A DNA stretch of 54,041 bases from an uncultured SAR86 cluster bacterium (GCA_902563835.1 CACEZB010000009.1:1-54041), one strand, 5' to 3'; shown: positions 17,194 through 25,665, counted from the stretch's first letter. The notes: a model not told the origin generated them from the sequence alone. Translations and numbers: made by a program.

Positions 17194-17268
17194 ACAATAG
17201 AATCTTCGTGTTAAAAGTTTGAGTATTCTATAGAAAAATTGTGGTTTTTTAAAGATTTTTTCAAAATT

Positions 17269-17919
17269 TTAAATATCTTGAAATCTATAGATTCTCGGAT
17301 CAAGTTTGCTAATCTGTTTAGCGGCATATAATGCTCCAAATGAAAAAACATTCCTAGATAAAGCTTCATGCATAAATTCTCGTACTTCATCTTTTTTGAT
17401 AAATGAAACTTTATGGACACCAAACACATTTTTTATTCTTTTTGATGTAATTTCTATAGAGTTGATATTCTTTTTATTATCGATAGAAAGTATATGATCT
17501 TTTAATTCTATAGCTGTTCCTGAAGGAGAATCTATTTTTTCTATGTGATGAACTTCTTCAATCATGCAATTCATTGATTCTGAATTATTACTTATATAGT
17601 CTTTTAATGATTTTTTTAAGTTTATTATTCCTTTACTCATATTTGAGGCTATTAGGATTGGTATCATTTTAGAAGCTTTTTCAATCTCTTTTATATGGTT
17701 ATTTTTTAATCCTGTGGTACCTATTACTAAAGGTTTCTTATTTTCTAAGCAATCTTGTAATATTTCGAGAGTTGAATTTGGATGTGAAAAATCTATAACA
17801 ACATCTGCTGTTATAAGATCTCCTTTTTCTACTCTAATGAAGCTATCATCATCATCAATTAATTTAATGATAGATGCGCCCATTTTCCCTGACTCTCCGT
17901 TAATAAATATCTTTAACAT
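17269..17919 (-). CDS. dapB: 4-hydroxy-tetrahydrodipicolinate reductase (compact form)
   Basis: DapB reduces hydroxytetrahydrodipicolinate with NAD(P)H in lysine and diaminopimelate synthesis. The N-terminal Rossmann motif is FINGESGKMGASI, with VIDFSHPNSTLE, PLVIGTTGL and ASNMSKGI following. The catalytic region is EEVHHIEKIDSPSGTAIEL, containing the His and Lys of HHxxKxDxPSGTA. At 216 residues it is well short of the usual 265-275. The losses are about 30 residues after the first beta-alpha unit and a shorter central domain, while both ends align. It follows dnaJ by two bases, as in Pseudomonas grpE-dnaK-dnaJ-dapB. The function is very likely kept, since all catalytic residues are present. 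Confidence 0.92.
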   Translation of the reverse strand: MLKIFINGESGKMGASIIKLIDDDDSFIRVEKGDLITADVVIDFSHPNSTLEILQDCLENKKPLVIGTTGLKNNHIKEIEKASKMIPILIASNMSKGIINLKKSLKDYISNNSESMNCMIEEVHHIEKIDSPSGTAIELKDHILSIDNKKNINSIEITSKRIKNVFGVHKVSFIKKDEVREFMHEALSRNVFSFGALYAAKQISKLDPRIYRFQDI

Positions 17920-17921
17920 TA

Positions 17922-19022
17922 TTAATCTTTAATTTTAGAGATTGCTTTTAAGAATGTGTCAGTTCCTGGATAATTCTTAGACTGATCTAGTGATTTATTT
18001 AATTCCTGTAATAATTGAGTTTGGTTTTTGTCTAAATTAGATGGGGTTTCAACCACCACTCTACATAAAATATCTCCCCTTCTTCTATCCCTAACAATCG
18101 ATGCGCCCTTACCTTTAATCCTGAAGACTTTGCCTGTTTGTGTATTCGGGGGTATTTTTAATGATATATTCTTTTCAAGAGTAGGGATTTTAATAGACCC
18201 GCCAATTACTGATATATCAAATGGTATGGGTGCTTCTATATATAAATGCCTGCCATCTCTTTCAAAAATAGAATTTTCCACTACCCTTATAGCTACATAA
18301 AGATCTCCTGATTGGCCTCCCTTCATCCATTCTCCTTCTCCAGATAATCTTACTTTATCTCCATTATCTACCCCTGCAGGAATATTTACTGAAAGCGTCT
18401 TATTGTCTTTTGAAGCTCCAGCACCTCTGCAGGTTCTGCATAGACTTTTAATTACTTGGCCAGTACCTGAACATGTCGAACATGTTTGTTGAACTGAGAA
18501 AAAGCCTTGTTGCATTCTTATTTGACCTGATCCATTACAATTTGCGCAAACACTTGGGCTGGTTCCCCTTTCAGCACCTGAGCCATTACAATCCTTACAT
18601 TCTGTTTGAGAAGGAATCTTAATTTTTTTCTGAGTTCCAAGAACTGCTTCTTTTAATGTTAGCTCAATATTGTATTGAAGATCTGACCCTCTTCTTTGCC
18701 TTCTTGATTGTGATCTTGTTCCAAAAACATCACCAAAAATATCACCAAAAATATCATTAATATTTATGTCATTAAAATTTGGGCCTCCGCCCATGCCCTC
18801 TACTCCTGAATGACCAAATTGATCATATGCTGATTTCTTTTGTGGATCAGAAAGAACATCATAAGCTTCTGCAGCTTCTTTAAACTTCTCTGCTGCTTCA
18901 GGATTATCGGGATTTCTATCAGGATGATATTTCATTGCCTTCTTTTTGAAGGCTTTTTTTAGTTCTTTTTCTGAAGCGCCTCGAGAGACTTCAAGAGTTT
19001 CATAATAGTCTCTCTTTGGCAT
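17922..19022 (-). CDS. dnaJ: Chaperone DnaJ
   Basis: DnaJ delivers unfolded clients to DnaK and stimulates its ATPase. The 366-residue protein has a J domain (residues 1-70) with HPD at 33-35, a Gly/Phe-rich linker, and four zinc-binding CxxCxGxG repeats (CKDCNGSG, CANCNGSG, CSTCSGTG, CRTCRGAG). Two C-terminal substrate-binding domains follow. The gene lies 9 bases after dnaK and two bases before dapB, in the heat-shock operon whose sigma-32-type promoter is upstream of grpE. Confidence 0.98.
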   Translation of the reverse strand: MPKRDYYETLEVSRGASEKELKKAFKKKAMKYHPDRNPDNPEAAEKFKEAAEAYDVLSDPQKKSAYDQFGHSGVEGMGGGPNFNDININDIFGDIFGDVFGTRSQSRRQRRGSDLQYNIELTLKEAVLGTQKKIKIPSQTECKDCNGSGAERGTSPSVCANCNGSGQIRMQQGFFSVQQTCSTCSGTGQVIKSLCRTCRGAGASKDNKTLSVNIPAGVDNGDKVRLSGEGEWMKGGQSGDLYVAIRVVENSIFERDGRHLYIEAPIPFDISVIGGSIKIPTLEKNISLKIPPNTQTGKVFRIKGKGASIVRDRRRGDILCRVVVETPSNLDKNQTQLLQELNKSLDQSKNYPGTDTFLKAISKIKD

Positions 19023-19031
19023 GATATTATT

Positions 19032-20960
19032 CTATTTTTCTTCTTCTTTTTCTTCTTCTTTAACTTCTTCAAACTCAGCATCTACAGTATTATCAGAAAC
19101 ATCTTCTGATCCTAAGTCTGTATTATCTTGACCTTCAGAACTTTCTTGTTTGTATAATTTTTGAGTTAGTGGTGTTAGAACATCATTTAAGTTCTTGGTT
19201 GCTGATTCTATAGCTTCTAAATCCTCTGACGATATTGATTCTTCTAAAGATACAACAGCATCCTCTACTTGTTTTTTCTCATCATCTGATAGTTTATCTT
19301 CTGATTCTTCAATAGTTTTTCTTGTTGCATGAACTAGCATATCTGCATTATTTTTTGTTTTTACAAGTTCTTCAAATTTTTTATCATCTTCAGCATTAGC
19401 TTCAGCATCTTTGACCATTTTTTCTATATCTTCATCTGATAATCCGCTTGAAGCCTTAATAACAATTGATTGCTCTTTACCAGTATTCTTGTCTTTAGCA
19501 GAAACATTTAATATGCCGTTGGCATCTAAATCAAAAGATACTTCAATTTGAGGAACTCCTCTTGAAGCAGCCGGTATATCTGTAAGATTAAATTGACCTA
19601 AAGATTTATTTTGTGCTGCTTGGATTCTTTCCCCTTGGATAACATGAACCGTAACTGCAGTTTGATTATCCTCAGCTGTAGAAAAAATTTGAGATTTTTG
19701 AGTTGGGATAGTTGTATTTTTTTCAATTAGGGGTGTTGCAACTCCGCCTAGAGTCTCAATACCTAAAGTTAAAGGAGTTACATCTAGCAATAAAACATCA
19801 GTTGTATCACCTGACAAGACAGATCCTTGAATTGCTGCTCCTACAGCTACAGCTTCGTCTGGGTTTAAATCTTTTTTTGGATCTTTCCCAAAGAATTCTG
19901 CAACTTTCTTTTGGACTAATGGCATTCTTGTTTGACCGCCTACAAGAAGTATTTCATTAATATTACTCTTTTTAAGCTTTGCGTCCTTTAAAGCTAATTT
20001 AAGTGGTTCTAAACTTTTATCAACCAAATCCTCAACCAATGATTCAAGCTTTGCTCTAGTAATTTTGTGAACAAAATGTTTTGGGCCTGAGCTATCAGCT
20101 GTTATATATGGAAGATTTACTTCTGTTTGGTCTGATGAGGAAAGTTCAATTTTGGCTTTTTCTGCTGCTTCTTTTAATCTTTGAAGAGCTAATGGATCGC
20201 TCTTAAGATCAAACCCAGACTCTTCTTTAAATTTATCAACAAAATAATCAATCAATCTTAAATCAAAATCTTCTCCGCCAAGAAAAGTATCGCCATTAGT
20301 AGATAAAACCTCAAACTGATGCTCTCCTTCAACATCAGAAATTTCAATAATAGAGATATCAAAAGTTCCACCGCCTAAGTCATATACAGCAATTGTAGAA
20401 TCTCCTTTATTTTTATCTAATCCATACGCCAACGCTGCTGCAGTTGGTTCATTTATAATTCTCTTAACATCTAAACCTGCAATCTTTCCTGCATCTTTAG
20501 TTGCCTGTCTTTGTGAATCATTAAAATAAGCTGGGACAGTTATTACAGCCTCTTTCACTTCATGCCCTAAATAATCTTCTGCAGTTTTTTTCATTTTCTT
20601 TAAAATTTCTGCAGCTACCTGTGGAGGTGCAAGTTGTTTTTTAGATGCCTCAACCCAAGCATCGCCATTATCAGCTTTTATAATTTTATATGGAACCATA
20701 TCTGCATCTTTACTCACAACTTCATCATCAAAGGTTCTACCTATGAGTCTTTTAATTGCATAAAGTGTATTTTCTGGATTGGTTACTGCTTGTCTTTTAG
20801 CAGGAAGTCCGACCAATACTTCATCATTATCAGTATATGCAATAACTGATGGAGTTGTTCTTGCTCCTTCAGAATTCTCAATTACTTTCTGTTGTTGACC
20901 TTCTACAACAGCAACACAGCTATTTGTAGTACCTAAATCAATTCCTATAATTTTTGACAT
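19032..20960 (-). CDS. dnaK: Chaperone DnaK (Hsp70)
   Basis: DnaK is the ATP-driven Hsp70 chaperone. The 642-residue protein (E. coli 638) has the phosphate motif [14 protein letters not shown] at residues 5-18, [33 protein letters not shown], and [14 protein letters not shown] in the ATPase domain. The linker [19 protein letters not shown] is conserved, followed by the peptide-binding domain and a helical lid. It ends in an acidic [12 protein letters not shown] tail. A ribosome binding site AGAGGA overlaps the grpE stop. It is second in the grpE-dnaK-dnaJ-dapB operon. Confidence 0.99.
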   Translation of the reverse strand: MSKIIGIDLGTTNSCVAVVEGQQQKVIENSEGARTTPSVIAYTDNDEVLVGLPAKRQAVTNPENTLYAIKRLIGRTFDDEVVSKDADMVPYKIIKADNGDAWVEASKKQLAPPQVAAEILKKMKKTAEDYLGHEVKEAVITVPAYFNDSQRQATKDAGKIAGLDVKRIINEPTAAALAYGLDKNKGDSTIAVYDLGGGTFDISIIEISDVEGEHQFEVLSTNGDTFLGGEDFDLRLIDYFVDKFKEESGFDLKSDPLALQRLKEAAEKAKIELSSSDQTEVNLPYITADSSGPKHFVHKITRAKLESLVEDLVDKSLEPLKLALKDAKLKKSNINEILLVGGQTRMPLVQKKVAEFFGKDPKKDLNPDEAVAVGAAIQGSVLSGDTTDVLLLDVTPLTLGIETLGGVATPLIEKNTTIPTQKSQIFSTAEDNQTAVTVHVIQGERIQAAQNKSLGQFNLTDIPAASRGVPQIEVSFDLDANGILNVSAKDKNTGKEQSIVIKASSGLSDEDIEKMVKDAEANAEDDKKFEELVKTKNNADMLVHATRKTIEESEDKLSDDEKKQVEDAVVSLEESISSEDLEAIESATKNLNDVLTPLTQKLYKQESSEGQDNTDLGSEDVSDNTVDAEFEEVKEEEKEEEK

Positions 20961-20968
20961 TTTTTCCT

Positions 20969-21544
20969 CTAATTTTTAATTACTGTTACTCTAGCTGGCC
21001 TTAATACCCTAGAGTGAAGTTCCCAACCCCTTTGAAATACTTTTCCAATATATCCATCTTTTTTCTTATCATCTGCTTCCATAGAAACAGCTTCATGCTT
21101 TTCAGGATTAAATTCTTCATTAACAGGATAAATGGGTACCAATCCGAATTTATCAAGAGTAGATTCAAAAGATTTTAATGTTAATTCAATGCCTTCTTTG
21201 TCTTCTTTGGTTGCATTTTCAGATAAATTGCTTATTGCACTTTCTAAATTATCAATTATTGGCAATAACTCTATAAGCAATTTTTCTATCCCATATTTGT
21301 GAGCTTTTTCTACCTCAGAAAAGGTTCTTTTTAATGCATTATCTAGATCAGCATTAGCCCTTAATAAGGATTTCTCTAACTCTTCATTTTGATCAAATAA
21401 TTCTTCATAAGTTGGAGTTCCGACATTTTCATCGGTCTCTTCTTTGACATCATTGTTATTTTCTAAATCTTTTTCTTTTCCATTCAAAGATTCTTCTAAT
21501 AAAACATCATTATCATCTTTAATTGATTTATCTTTTTTATTCAT
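20969..21544 (-). CDS. grpE: Nucleotide exchange factor GrpE
   Basis: GrpE releases ADP from DnaK. The protein has a charged N-terminal region and a long coiled coil (residues 45-100), then the C-terminal head with [22 protein letters not shown] and [26 protein letters not shown] place the start at the ATG 21542-21544 (191 residues). A TTG at 21554-21556 would add four residues, but it falls almost on the transcription start predicted from the sigma-32-type promoter. The ATG has GGAA eight bases upstream. It leads the heat-shock operon. Confidence 0.96.
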   Translation of the reverse strand: MNKKDKSIKDDNDVLLEESLNGKEKDLENNNDVKEETDENVGTPTYEELFDQNEELEKSLLRANADLDNALKRTFSEVEKAHKYGIEKLLIELLPIIDNLESAISNLSENATKEDKEGIELTLKSFESTLDKFGLVPIYPVNEEFNPEKHEAVSMEADDKKKDGYIGKVFQRGWELHSRVLRPARVTVIKN

Positions 21545-21563
21545 ATTTCGTTCCAATATTGAA

Positions 21564-21594
21564 TATATTGGGATTTAAAGTTTCAGTTCAAGGG
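21564..21594 (-). promoter_or_regulatory. Sigma-32-type heat-shock promoter of grpE-dnaK-dnaJ-dapB
   Basis: On the minus strand CCCTTGAA (21587-21594) is followed by 14 bases and then CCCAATATA (21564-21572). This closely matches the sigma-32 consensus (CTTGAA, 13-17 bases, CCCATnTA). Transcription would begin near 21558, giving a leader of about 14 bases before the grpE ATG. It sits in the short gap between fur and grpE, so fur read-through may also contribute. Confidence 0.78.
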
Positions 21595-21602
21595 TAAATT
21601 TA

Positions 21603-22016
21603 CTAATCTATTTTTTTTACATGTAGTACAAGATTATGATCAACTAATTGATAACCGCTATCATTGGCAATCTTATTTAGTCTATCTATAAGATCAGAAT
21701 CCTGAAACTCAAGAACTTTTCCAGTTTCTACATCAACCATATGCTCATGATTTTCTTCAACAACCTCATACACAGCATGGCTACCTTCAAAATGATGTTT
21801 TTTTACCATTCCCGCTGATTCAAACTGAGTTAATACTCTATAGACTGAGGCTAAACCAATGTTTTCACCGTTATTTAATAGTTCTTTATAAATATCTTCT
21901 GCGCTAAAGTGTGCCTCTTCTTGGATAGCAGTTGAAGCAAGAATCTCCATAATCTTTATCCTGGGTAAAGTAGCCTTTAAACCTGCTTTTTGTAATTCCT
22001 TATTCTGTTTATTCAT
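21603..22016 (-). CDS. fur: Ferric uptake regulator Fur
   Basis: Fur represses iron uptake genes when bound to Fe2+. The 137-residue protein has the winged-helix domain KAGLKATLPRIKIMEILAS and NIGLASVYRVLTQFESAGM (residues 9-70), and the metal-binding dimerization domain with HHFEGSHAVYEVVEENHEHMV. It contains no cysteine: the CxxC structural zinc pair of E. coli Fur is VDVETGK here, much as in Pseudomonas Fur, which also lacks that pair. It is divergent from bamE, as omlA and fur are in Pseudomonas. The next gene downstream is grpE; recN, found there in Pseudomonas, is absent. Confidence 0.95.
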   Translation of the reverse strand: MNKQNKELQKAGLKATLPRIKIMEILASTAIQEEAHFSAEDIYKELLNNGENIGLASVYRVLTQFESAGMVKKHHFEGSHAVYEVVEENHEHMVDVETGKVLEFQDSDLIDRLNKIANDSGYQLVDHNLVLHVKKID

Positions 22017-22023
22017 ACTTTTA

Positions 22024-22029
22024 ATTATA
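22024..22029 (-). promoter_or_regulatory. fur -10 box, possibly giving a leaderless transcript
   Basis: A perfect TATAAT on the minus strand ends eight bases before the fur ATG (22014-22016). Transcription would start at about 22017, so the mRNA would have almost no leader. No Shine-Dalgarno sequence and no clear -35 box are visible. I see no obvious Fur box. Confidence 0.4.
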
Positions 22030-22084
22030 CATGGTTGAGCTAAATAATATTTTATACGTTAGCGACTTTAAATATATAAGGCAG

Positions 22085-22090
22085 TATAAT
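22085..22090 (+). promoter_or_regulatory. bamE -10 box, very short leader
   Basis: A perfect TATAAT lies 11 bases before the bamE ATG. With the usual spacing transcription begins near 22097, leaving about five untranslated bases and no Shine-Dalgarno sequence. A weak -35 (GCGACT, 22062-22067) is 17 bases upstream. Confidence 0.45.
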
Positions 22091-22101
22091 AAAAATTAAA
22101 T

Positions 22102-22452
22102 ATGAGACAACCTTTTAAAATAAGCCTTACTAAGGCATTTTTATCATTTATTGTAATTTTATGCATATCATCATGCTCCTCAATAAGTCCTTATAAAGTG
22201 CCCATTCTTCAAGGAAACATATTTGAAGAAGAAGACTTAGGAAAATTATCAGAAGGCTTATCCAAAGAACAGGTTCAATTTATATTCGGAACTGCATTAA
22301 TAAAAGATCCATTTCATTCCTCTAGATGGGATTATTATTATTCCATAAGAGTGGGTAATGATTTACTGAGTGAAAGTAAATTATCTGTGTTCTTTAATGG
22401 AGATGGTTTGGTAGAAAGCTGGGTTATTGAGGATATGGAAGAGTCAAACTAA
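22102..22452 (+). CDS. bamE: Outer membrane assembly lipoprotein BamE (SmpA/OmlA)
   Basis: BamE is a small lipoprotein of the BAM complex that supports BamA. The 116-residue protein begins with a lipoprotein signal peptide whose lipobox is ISSC (Cys25 lipidated). The mature part contains LQGNIFEEEDLGKLSEGLSK, QVQFIFGTALIKDPFH, and RWDYYYSI, all typical of the SmpA/OmlA domain. It is divergent from fur, and its TAA overlaps the end of ratA on the other strand by four bases. Confidence 0.93.
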   Translation: MRQPFKISLTKAFLSFIVILCISSCSSISPYKVPILQGNIFEEEDLGKLSEGLSKEQVQFIFGTALIKDPFHSSRWDYYYSIRVGNDLLSESKLSVFFNGDGLVESWVIEDMEESN

Positions 22453-22877
22453 CCTTTTTTGTTTACTCTTTCTAAAAAAGATTTAAGAGCAGCTTCACAA
22501 AATTTTTCAATAGCACTATCTGGTACTAGATTGTCTATTAAAAATGGGAGTTTAAATTTTGCTCTAAATACAACCTCGCATAATTGGTCTCCTTTTGTAT
22601 GTACACTCCAGTGCCCTTCAAAAGTTTCAAAAGGTCCTTCGATTTGTTCGATTTTGATATCTTTATCAGATATTATATTTTTTGATTTAATCGAGTACTG
22701 CCTTAATAAAAAATCAAATTTTAATTCTCCAATTTCATAATCCTCATTTTTTTCGCGCAACCTTGCCTTAGAGCAACCAGGAATAAAATTTACATAATTC
22801 TCAAAATTAGCAATCTCATTAAATACTAATTGACCCTCTAATTTTAATAATTGAGAAAACTCAAAATTCCTAATCAC
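22449..22877 (-). CDS. ratA: RatA/Coq10-family START-like protein
   Basis: This 142-residue protein is of the SRPBCC (START-like) fold, polyketide cyclase / Coq10 family. Typical features are FNEIANFENYVNFIPGC near residue 20, EIGELKFDFLLRQYSI, IEGPFETFEGHWSV, and a C-terminal amphipathic helix. E. coli RatA is described as a toxin blocking 70S assembly, while Coq10 homologues bind ubiquinone, so the exact role here is open. The start is GTG at 22875-22877, following a transporter gene by one base. In many gammaproteobacteria ratA sits next to ratB and smpB; ratB is missing here. Confidence 0.85.
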   Translation of the reverse strand: MIRNFEFSQLLKLEGQLVFNEIANFENYVNFIPGCSKARLREKNEDYEIGELKFDFLLRQYSIKSKNIISDKDIKIEQIEGPFETFEGHWSVHTKGDQLCEVVFRAKFKLPFLIDNLVPDSAIEKFCEAALKSFLERVNKKG

Positions 22878-22878
22878 T

Positions 22879-24216
22879 TTATATAAGTTGAGATATAAAT
22901 ATGAATGCTACGCTTAATGGAGCAATAAACTTTATAAAAAACCTCCATAATTTATAGAATATTGGGTATTTGTTGGTTATCTCATTCTTGATTAAGGCTT
23001 CGTCCATAAACCACCCAACAAAAATTGCGATCATCATTCCTCCAAAGGGTTGAAGTATTTGTACAGAAATTAATTCCATATTGCTAAGGAAAGGATTATC
23101 TCCATTGTTGTCCGCAAAGATATTAAATCCTAAGGCTGTTCCAATTCCAATAATCCAACATAATAATGATATAAATACAGCAGACTTCTTTCTAGATAAA
23201 AATCCCTCTTCGGCTAAATATGCTACACCAGGTTCTAATATCGAAATTGAAGAGCTTAATGCAGCAATAGACAATAGAATAAAGAATAAAGGCCCTATTA
23301 ATTGCCCAAACTCCATTTGATTGAAGGCGGATAACAAAGAAACAAAAACAAGACCGGGTCCACTTCCTGGTTCTAGATTAAATGCAAATATTATTGGGAA
23401 AATAGCTAAGCCTGCAAGTATTGCAATAAGAGTATCTAAAGATCCTACGCTAAAGGAGGTCGATACAATTTCTTGCTCTTTAGGCATATAAGCACCATAT
23501 GCCATTATTGATCCCATGCCTAAGCTAAGACTAAAAAAGGCCTGACCCATAGCACTTAAAAAAGTATCGGTACCAATATTAGAAAAATCAGGTGCAAATA
23601 AAAATGCTAATGCTTCTACAAAAGCGCCATTTATCATTGCATAAATCACCATAAATATAAGCAAGAAGCCTAACATTGGCATTAAAATCTTTACCATTCT
23701 TCCTATTCCATCTTTGACGCCAGCAGAAACAATTAACATGGTCAAGAGCATAAATACTGTATGCCAGAATAAAAGATTGCTTGGTGATGAAATAACTGCT
23801 CCAAATTGTTCAGAAGAAGAAATTAACTCATTTGGAAAGGCAGAAATAAAAATATAATTTATACATATTCCTGCAATTACACTATAAAAAGAAAGAATTA
23901 ATACTCCGGCAAAAATACCTGTCCAACCAACTAATTGCCACATTGATGAATTGCCTGAATCAATTGCAGATCTTTTCATAGCATTAATAGGACTATTACC
24001 AGAACGCCTACCAATTAATATCTCACTAATCATAATTGGAACACCAATTACGACAATACATAGTAAATAAATAAGAACGAAAGCAGCGCCGCCTTCTGTA
24101 CCAGCCTTGTAGGGAAAGCCCCAAATATTTCCAAGACCAACAGCTGATCCTGTCGCAGCAAGAACAAATGTCCATTTACCTATCCATGTACCTTGCGATT
24201 TAAGTATCTTTTGCAT
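22879..24216 (-). CDS. Neurotransmitter:sodium symporter family transporter
   Basis: This is a secondary transporter of the NSS (SNF, LeuT-fold) family, importing an amino acid or similar solute with Na+ across the inner membrane. The 445-residue protein has about 11 membrane segments, as usual for the short bacterial branch. The family-defining first segment is FVLAATGSAVGLGNIWGFPY (residues 17-36), which forms the Na+ and substrate sites. GGAAFVLIYLLCI and LGMGSIMAYGAY further on also fit. The substrate cannot be told from sequence alone. It lies between a DUF3429 gene (9-base gap) and ratA (1-base gap), all on the minus strand, so the three are probably cotranscribed. Confidence 0.9.
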   Translation of the reverse strand: MQKILKSQGTWIGKWTFVLAATGSAVGLGNIWGFPYKAGTEGGAAFVLIYLLCIVVIGVPIMISEILIGRRSGNSPINAMKRSAIDSGNSSMWQLVGWTGIFAGVLILSFYSVIAGICINYIFISAFPNELISSSEQFGAVISSPSNLLFWHTVFMLLTMLIVSAGVKDGIGRMVKILMPMLGFLLIFMVIYAMINGAFVEALAFLFAPDFSNIGTDTFLSAMGQAFFSLSLGMGSIMAYGAYMPKEQEIVSTSFSVGSLDTLIAILAGLAIFPIIFAFNLEPGSGPGLVFVSLLSAFNQMEFGQLIGPLFFILLSIAALSSSISILEPGVAYLAEEGFLSRKKSAVFISLLCWIIGIGTALGFNIFADNNGDNPFLSNMELISVQILQPFGGMMIAIFVGWFMDEALIKNEITNKYPIFYKLWRFFIKFIAPLSVAFIFISQLI

Positions 24217-24225
24217 AATTAATTT

Positions 24226-24687
24226 CTATAAATATGGGCTACTGTATGGATTTATCCAATACCATGAAGATATTAAAAAACTTATGCATACTAGTAAAGT
24301 AAGAATTTTTCTAAATTTTTTATAATCATCATCTTTTAATTTAAATTCTTCTGTAGATTTCTCAAAAATATAGAAAAAATAAAAACAACAAATTGAAAAG
24401 AGTAAAGCTATTAAAATTTTATCAAAGTAAGCTAATGCCAAAATTAAACAACCGAATAAACTAAAAAGTATTCCTATGGAAAGATTAAATTTCTGGTTTT
24501 TTTGGTCATCTTTCCACCCCCAAGGAATACCTCCTAAGAAAGTAATAATTATTGAGCCGTATCCAATCTGAAAGATGATTAATGTCTTAGCTGCATCTCC
24601 GCCAATTATCCATGGTACTAATGAGAAAACTGCAAAAGGAATAAAACCAATATAGCCATAGGTAGATTTTATATTTGTGATATTCAA
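24226..24687 (-). CDS. DUF3429-like integral membrane protein
   Basis: This 153-residue protein has about five hydrophobic segments and no known catalytic motif. Residues 11-60 (YGYIGFIPFAVFSLVPWI and ITFLGGIPWGW) resemble DUF3429 proteins, a small family of unknown function in marine and other proteobacteria. The start is TTG at 24685-24687; no ATG is available nearby. It is divergent from smpB and nine bases upstream of the NSS transporter. A function in support of that transporter is possible but there is no direct evidence. Confidence 0.7.
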   Translation of the reverse strand: MNITNIKSTYGYIGFIPFAVFSLVPWIIGGDAAKTLIIFQIGYGSIIITFLGGIPWGWKDDQKNQKFNLSIGILFSLFGCLILALAYFDKILIALLFSICCFYFFYIFEKSTEEFKLKDDDYKKFRKILTLLVCISFLISSWYWINPYSSPYL

Positions 24688-24704
24688 TTTATTTTAAAAA
24701 ATTA

Positions 24705-24732
24705 TTGCACTTAGTATTTCAAAATACATAAT
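24705..24732 (+). promoter_or_regulatory. smpB promoter, leaderless spacing
   Basis: TTGCAC (24705-24710), 16 bases, CATAAT (24727-24732). The expected transcription start at 24738-24739 coincides with the smpB ATG at 24738. No Shine-Dalgarno sequence precedes the ATG. Confidence 0.5.
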
Positions 24733-24737
24733 AAAGT

Positions 24738-25208
24738 ATGTCAAAAGAAAAGCCTGCATTAATTGTAAAGAATAAAAATGCTTCAAGAAACTATAAATTA
24801 GATGAATCTTTTCAAGCTGGTATTGTTTTAGAGGGGTGGGAAGTTAAATCACTAAGAGAATCAAAAGTTGATGTTAAAAATTCATATGTAAACATAAGAA
24901 AAGGTGAAGCATGGTTAATAGGTGTAAAAATAGACAGTCCTGCATCTCTTCAACAAGAAAATGTTGATACAACAAAATCAAGAAAGCTTTTACTTAATAA
25001 AAAAGAAATTGTGAAAATAGAAAGGTTAAAAGGAGAAAAAGGTCTTACTTGTGTTCTAACTAAAATATATTGGAAAGATAATCTCATAAAATGTGATATT
25101 GCAATGGGTAAAGGCAAAAAACATAGAGATCAAAGAGAGGATATCAAAAAAAGAGATTGGGAACGTGATCAGGGCAGAATTCTTAAGAATTCAAGAAAAT
25201 TCTCTTAA
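24738..25208 (+). CDS. smpB: SsrA-binding protein SmpB
   Basis: SmpB binds tmRNA and brings it to stalled ribosomes for trans-translation. The 156-residue protein (E. coli 160) has the conserved segments NRKA-type core NYKLDESFQAGIVLEGWEVKSLR, VNIRKGEAWLIGV, and a basic C-terminal tail GKGKKHRDQREDIKKRDWERD that enters the mRNA channel. It lies 41 bases upstream of the ssrA gene on the same strand, so protein and RNA of the rescue system are encoded together. Confidence 0.97.
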   Translation: MSKEKPALIVKNKNASRNYKLDESFQAGIVLEGWEVKSLRESKVDVKNSYVNIRKGEAWLIGVKIDSPASLQQENVDTTKSRKLLLNKKEIVKIERLKGEKGLTCVLTKIYWKDNLIKCDIAMGKGKKHRDQREDIKKRDWERDQGRILKNSRKFS

Positions 25209-25231
25209 TCGAATCAAAAAAAATATTCATG

Positions 25232-25237
25232 TATAAT
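25232..25237 (+). promoter_or_regulatory. ssrA -10 box
   Basis: A perfect TATAAT lies 12 bases before the mature tmRNA 5' end. A weak -35 (TCGAAT, 25209-25214) begins right after the smpB stop codon. The mature 5' end would need RNase P trimming of a few bases. Confidence 0.5.
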
Positions 25238-25249
25238 GCCTTTCCTTAT

Positions 25250-25596
25250 GGGGGCGAATAGGGTTCGACGTTTCTACTGGACTCCGAAGCGCATGCCAAG
25301 ATTGTAGTAATTCTTGTAAAACATGCTACAAAAAAAATAGTTGCAAATAACGACAACTACGCTTTAGCAGCTTAATGCTAACCGATGCAAGAATTGACTG
25401 TGGTTTGAAGCATCGGCTAAACACACAGTCTAGCCAAGCTATATTGCTTGGATATAGTTTGGTAAAACTAAATCAAGCTAGCTTTTATGCCCTGCTCTTC
25501 GGGTGATAAAAGTTAAAAATAATAGAATGAGCTATGCATGTAGAAGTTAGGCTGAAGGATTAACGGACGCGGGTTCAATTCCCGCCGCCTCCACCA
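25250..25596 (+). ncRNA. ssrA: tmRNA (SsrA), one-piece
   Basis: Transfer-messenger RNA rescues stalled ribosomes and tags the nascent peptide. The 5' GGGGGCG (25250-25256) pairs with CGCCTCC before the encoded 3' CCA (ends 25596) to form the acceptor stem. The T arm is GCGGGTTCAATTCCCGC. The tag reading frame begins at GCA 25343-25345 and runs to TAA at 25373-25375, giving ANNDNYALAA, close to the E. coli tag ANDENYALAA. Several complementary blocks downstream of the tag (for example CGATGC with GCATCG) fit the pseudoknot region. Length is 347 bases. It sits just after smpB, its protein partner. Confidence 0.97.
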
Positions 25597-25665
25597 ATTT
25601 GGTAATATTAAACCTAATAAATATGGACATATCGCCAATAGATAATTAAACTACGCATCTAAATT

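Noticed and set aside
17194-17268. Possible terminator after dapB
   Set aside because: The AAAATTTT-type inverted repeats have no GC stem. In DNA this AT-rich they are expected by chance.
17211-17429. Short open frame overlapping the end of dapB on the same strand
   Set aside because: It lies out of frame within dapB and resembles no family. It is an A/T-rich chance frame.
19712-19960. Open frame rich in Leu and Gln opposite dnaK
   Set aside because: It is the reverse-strand image of the conserved DnaK linker region with periodic codons, not an independent gene.
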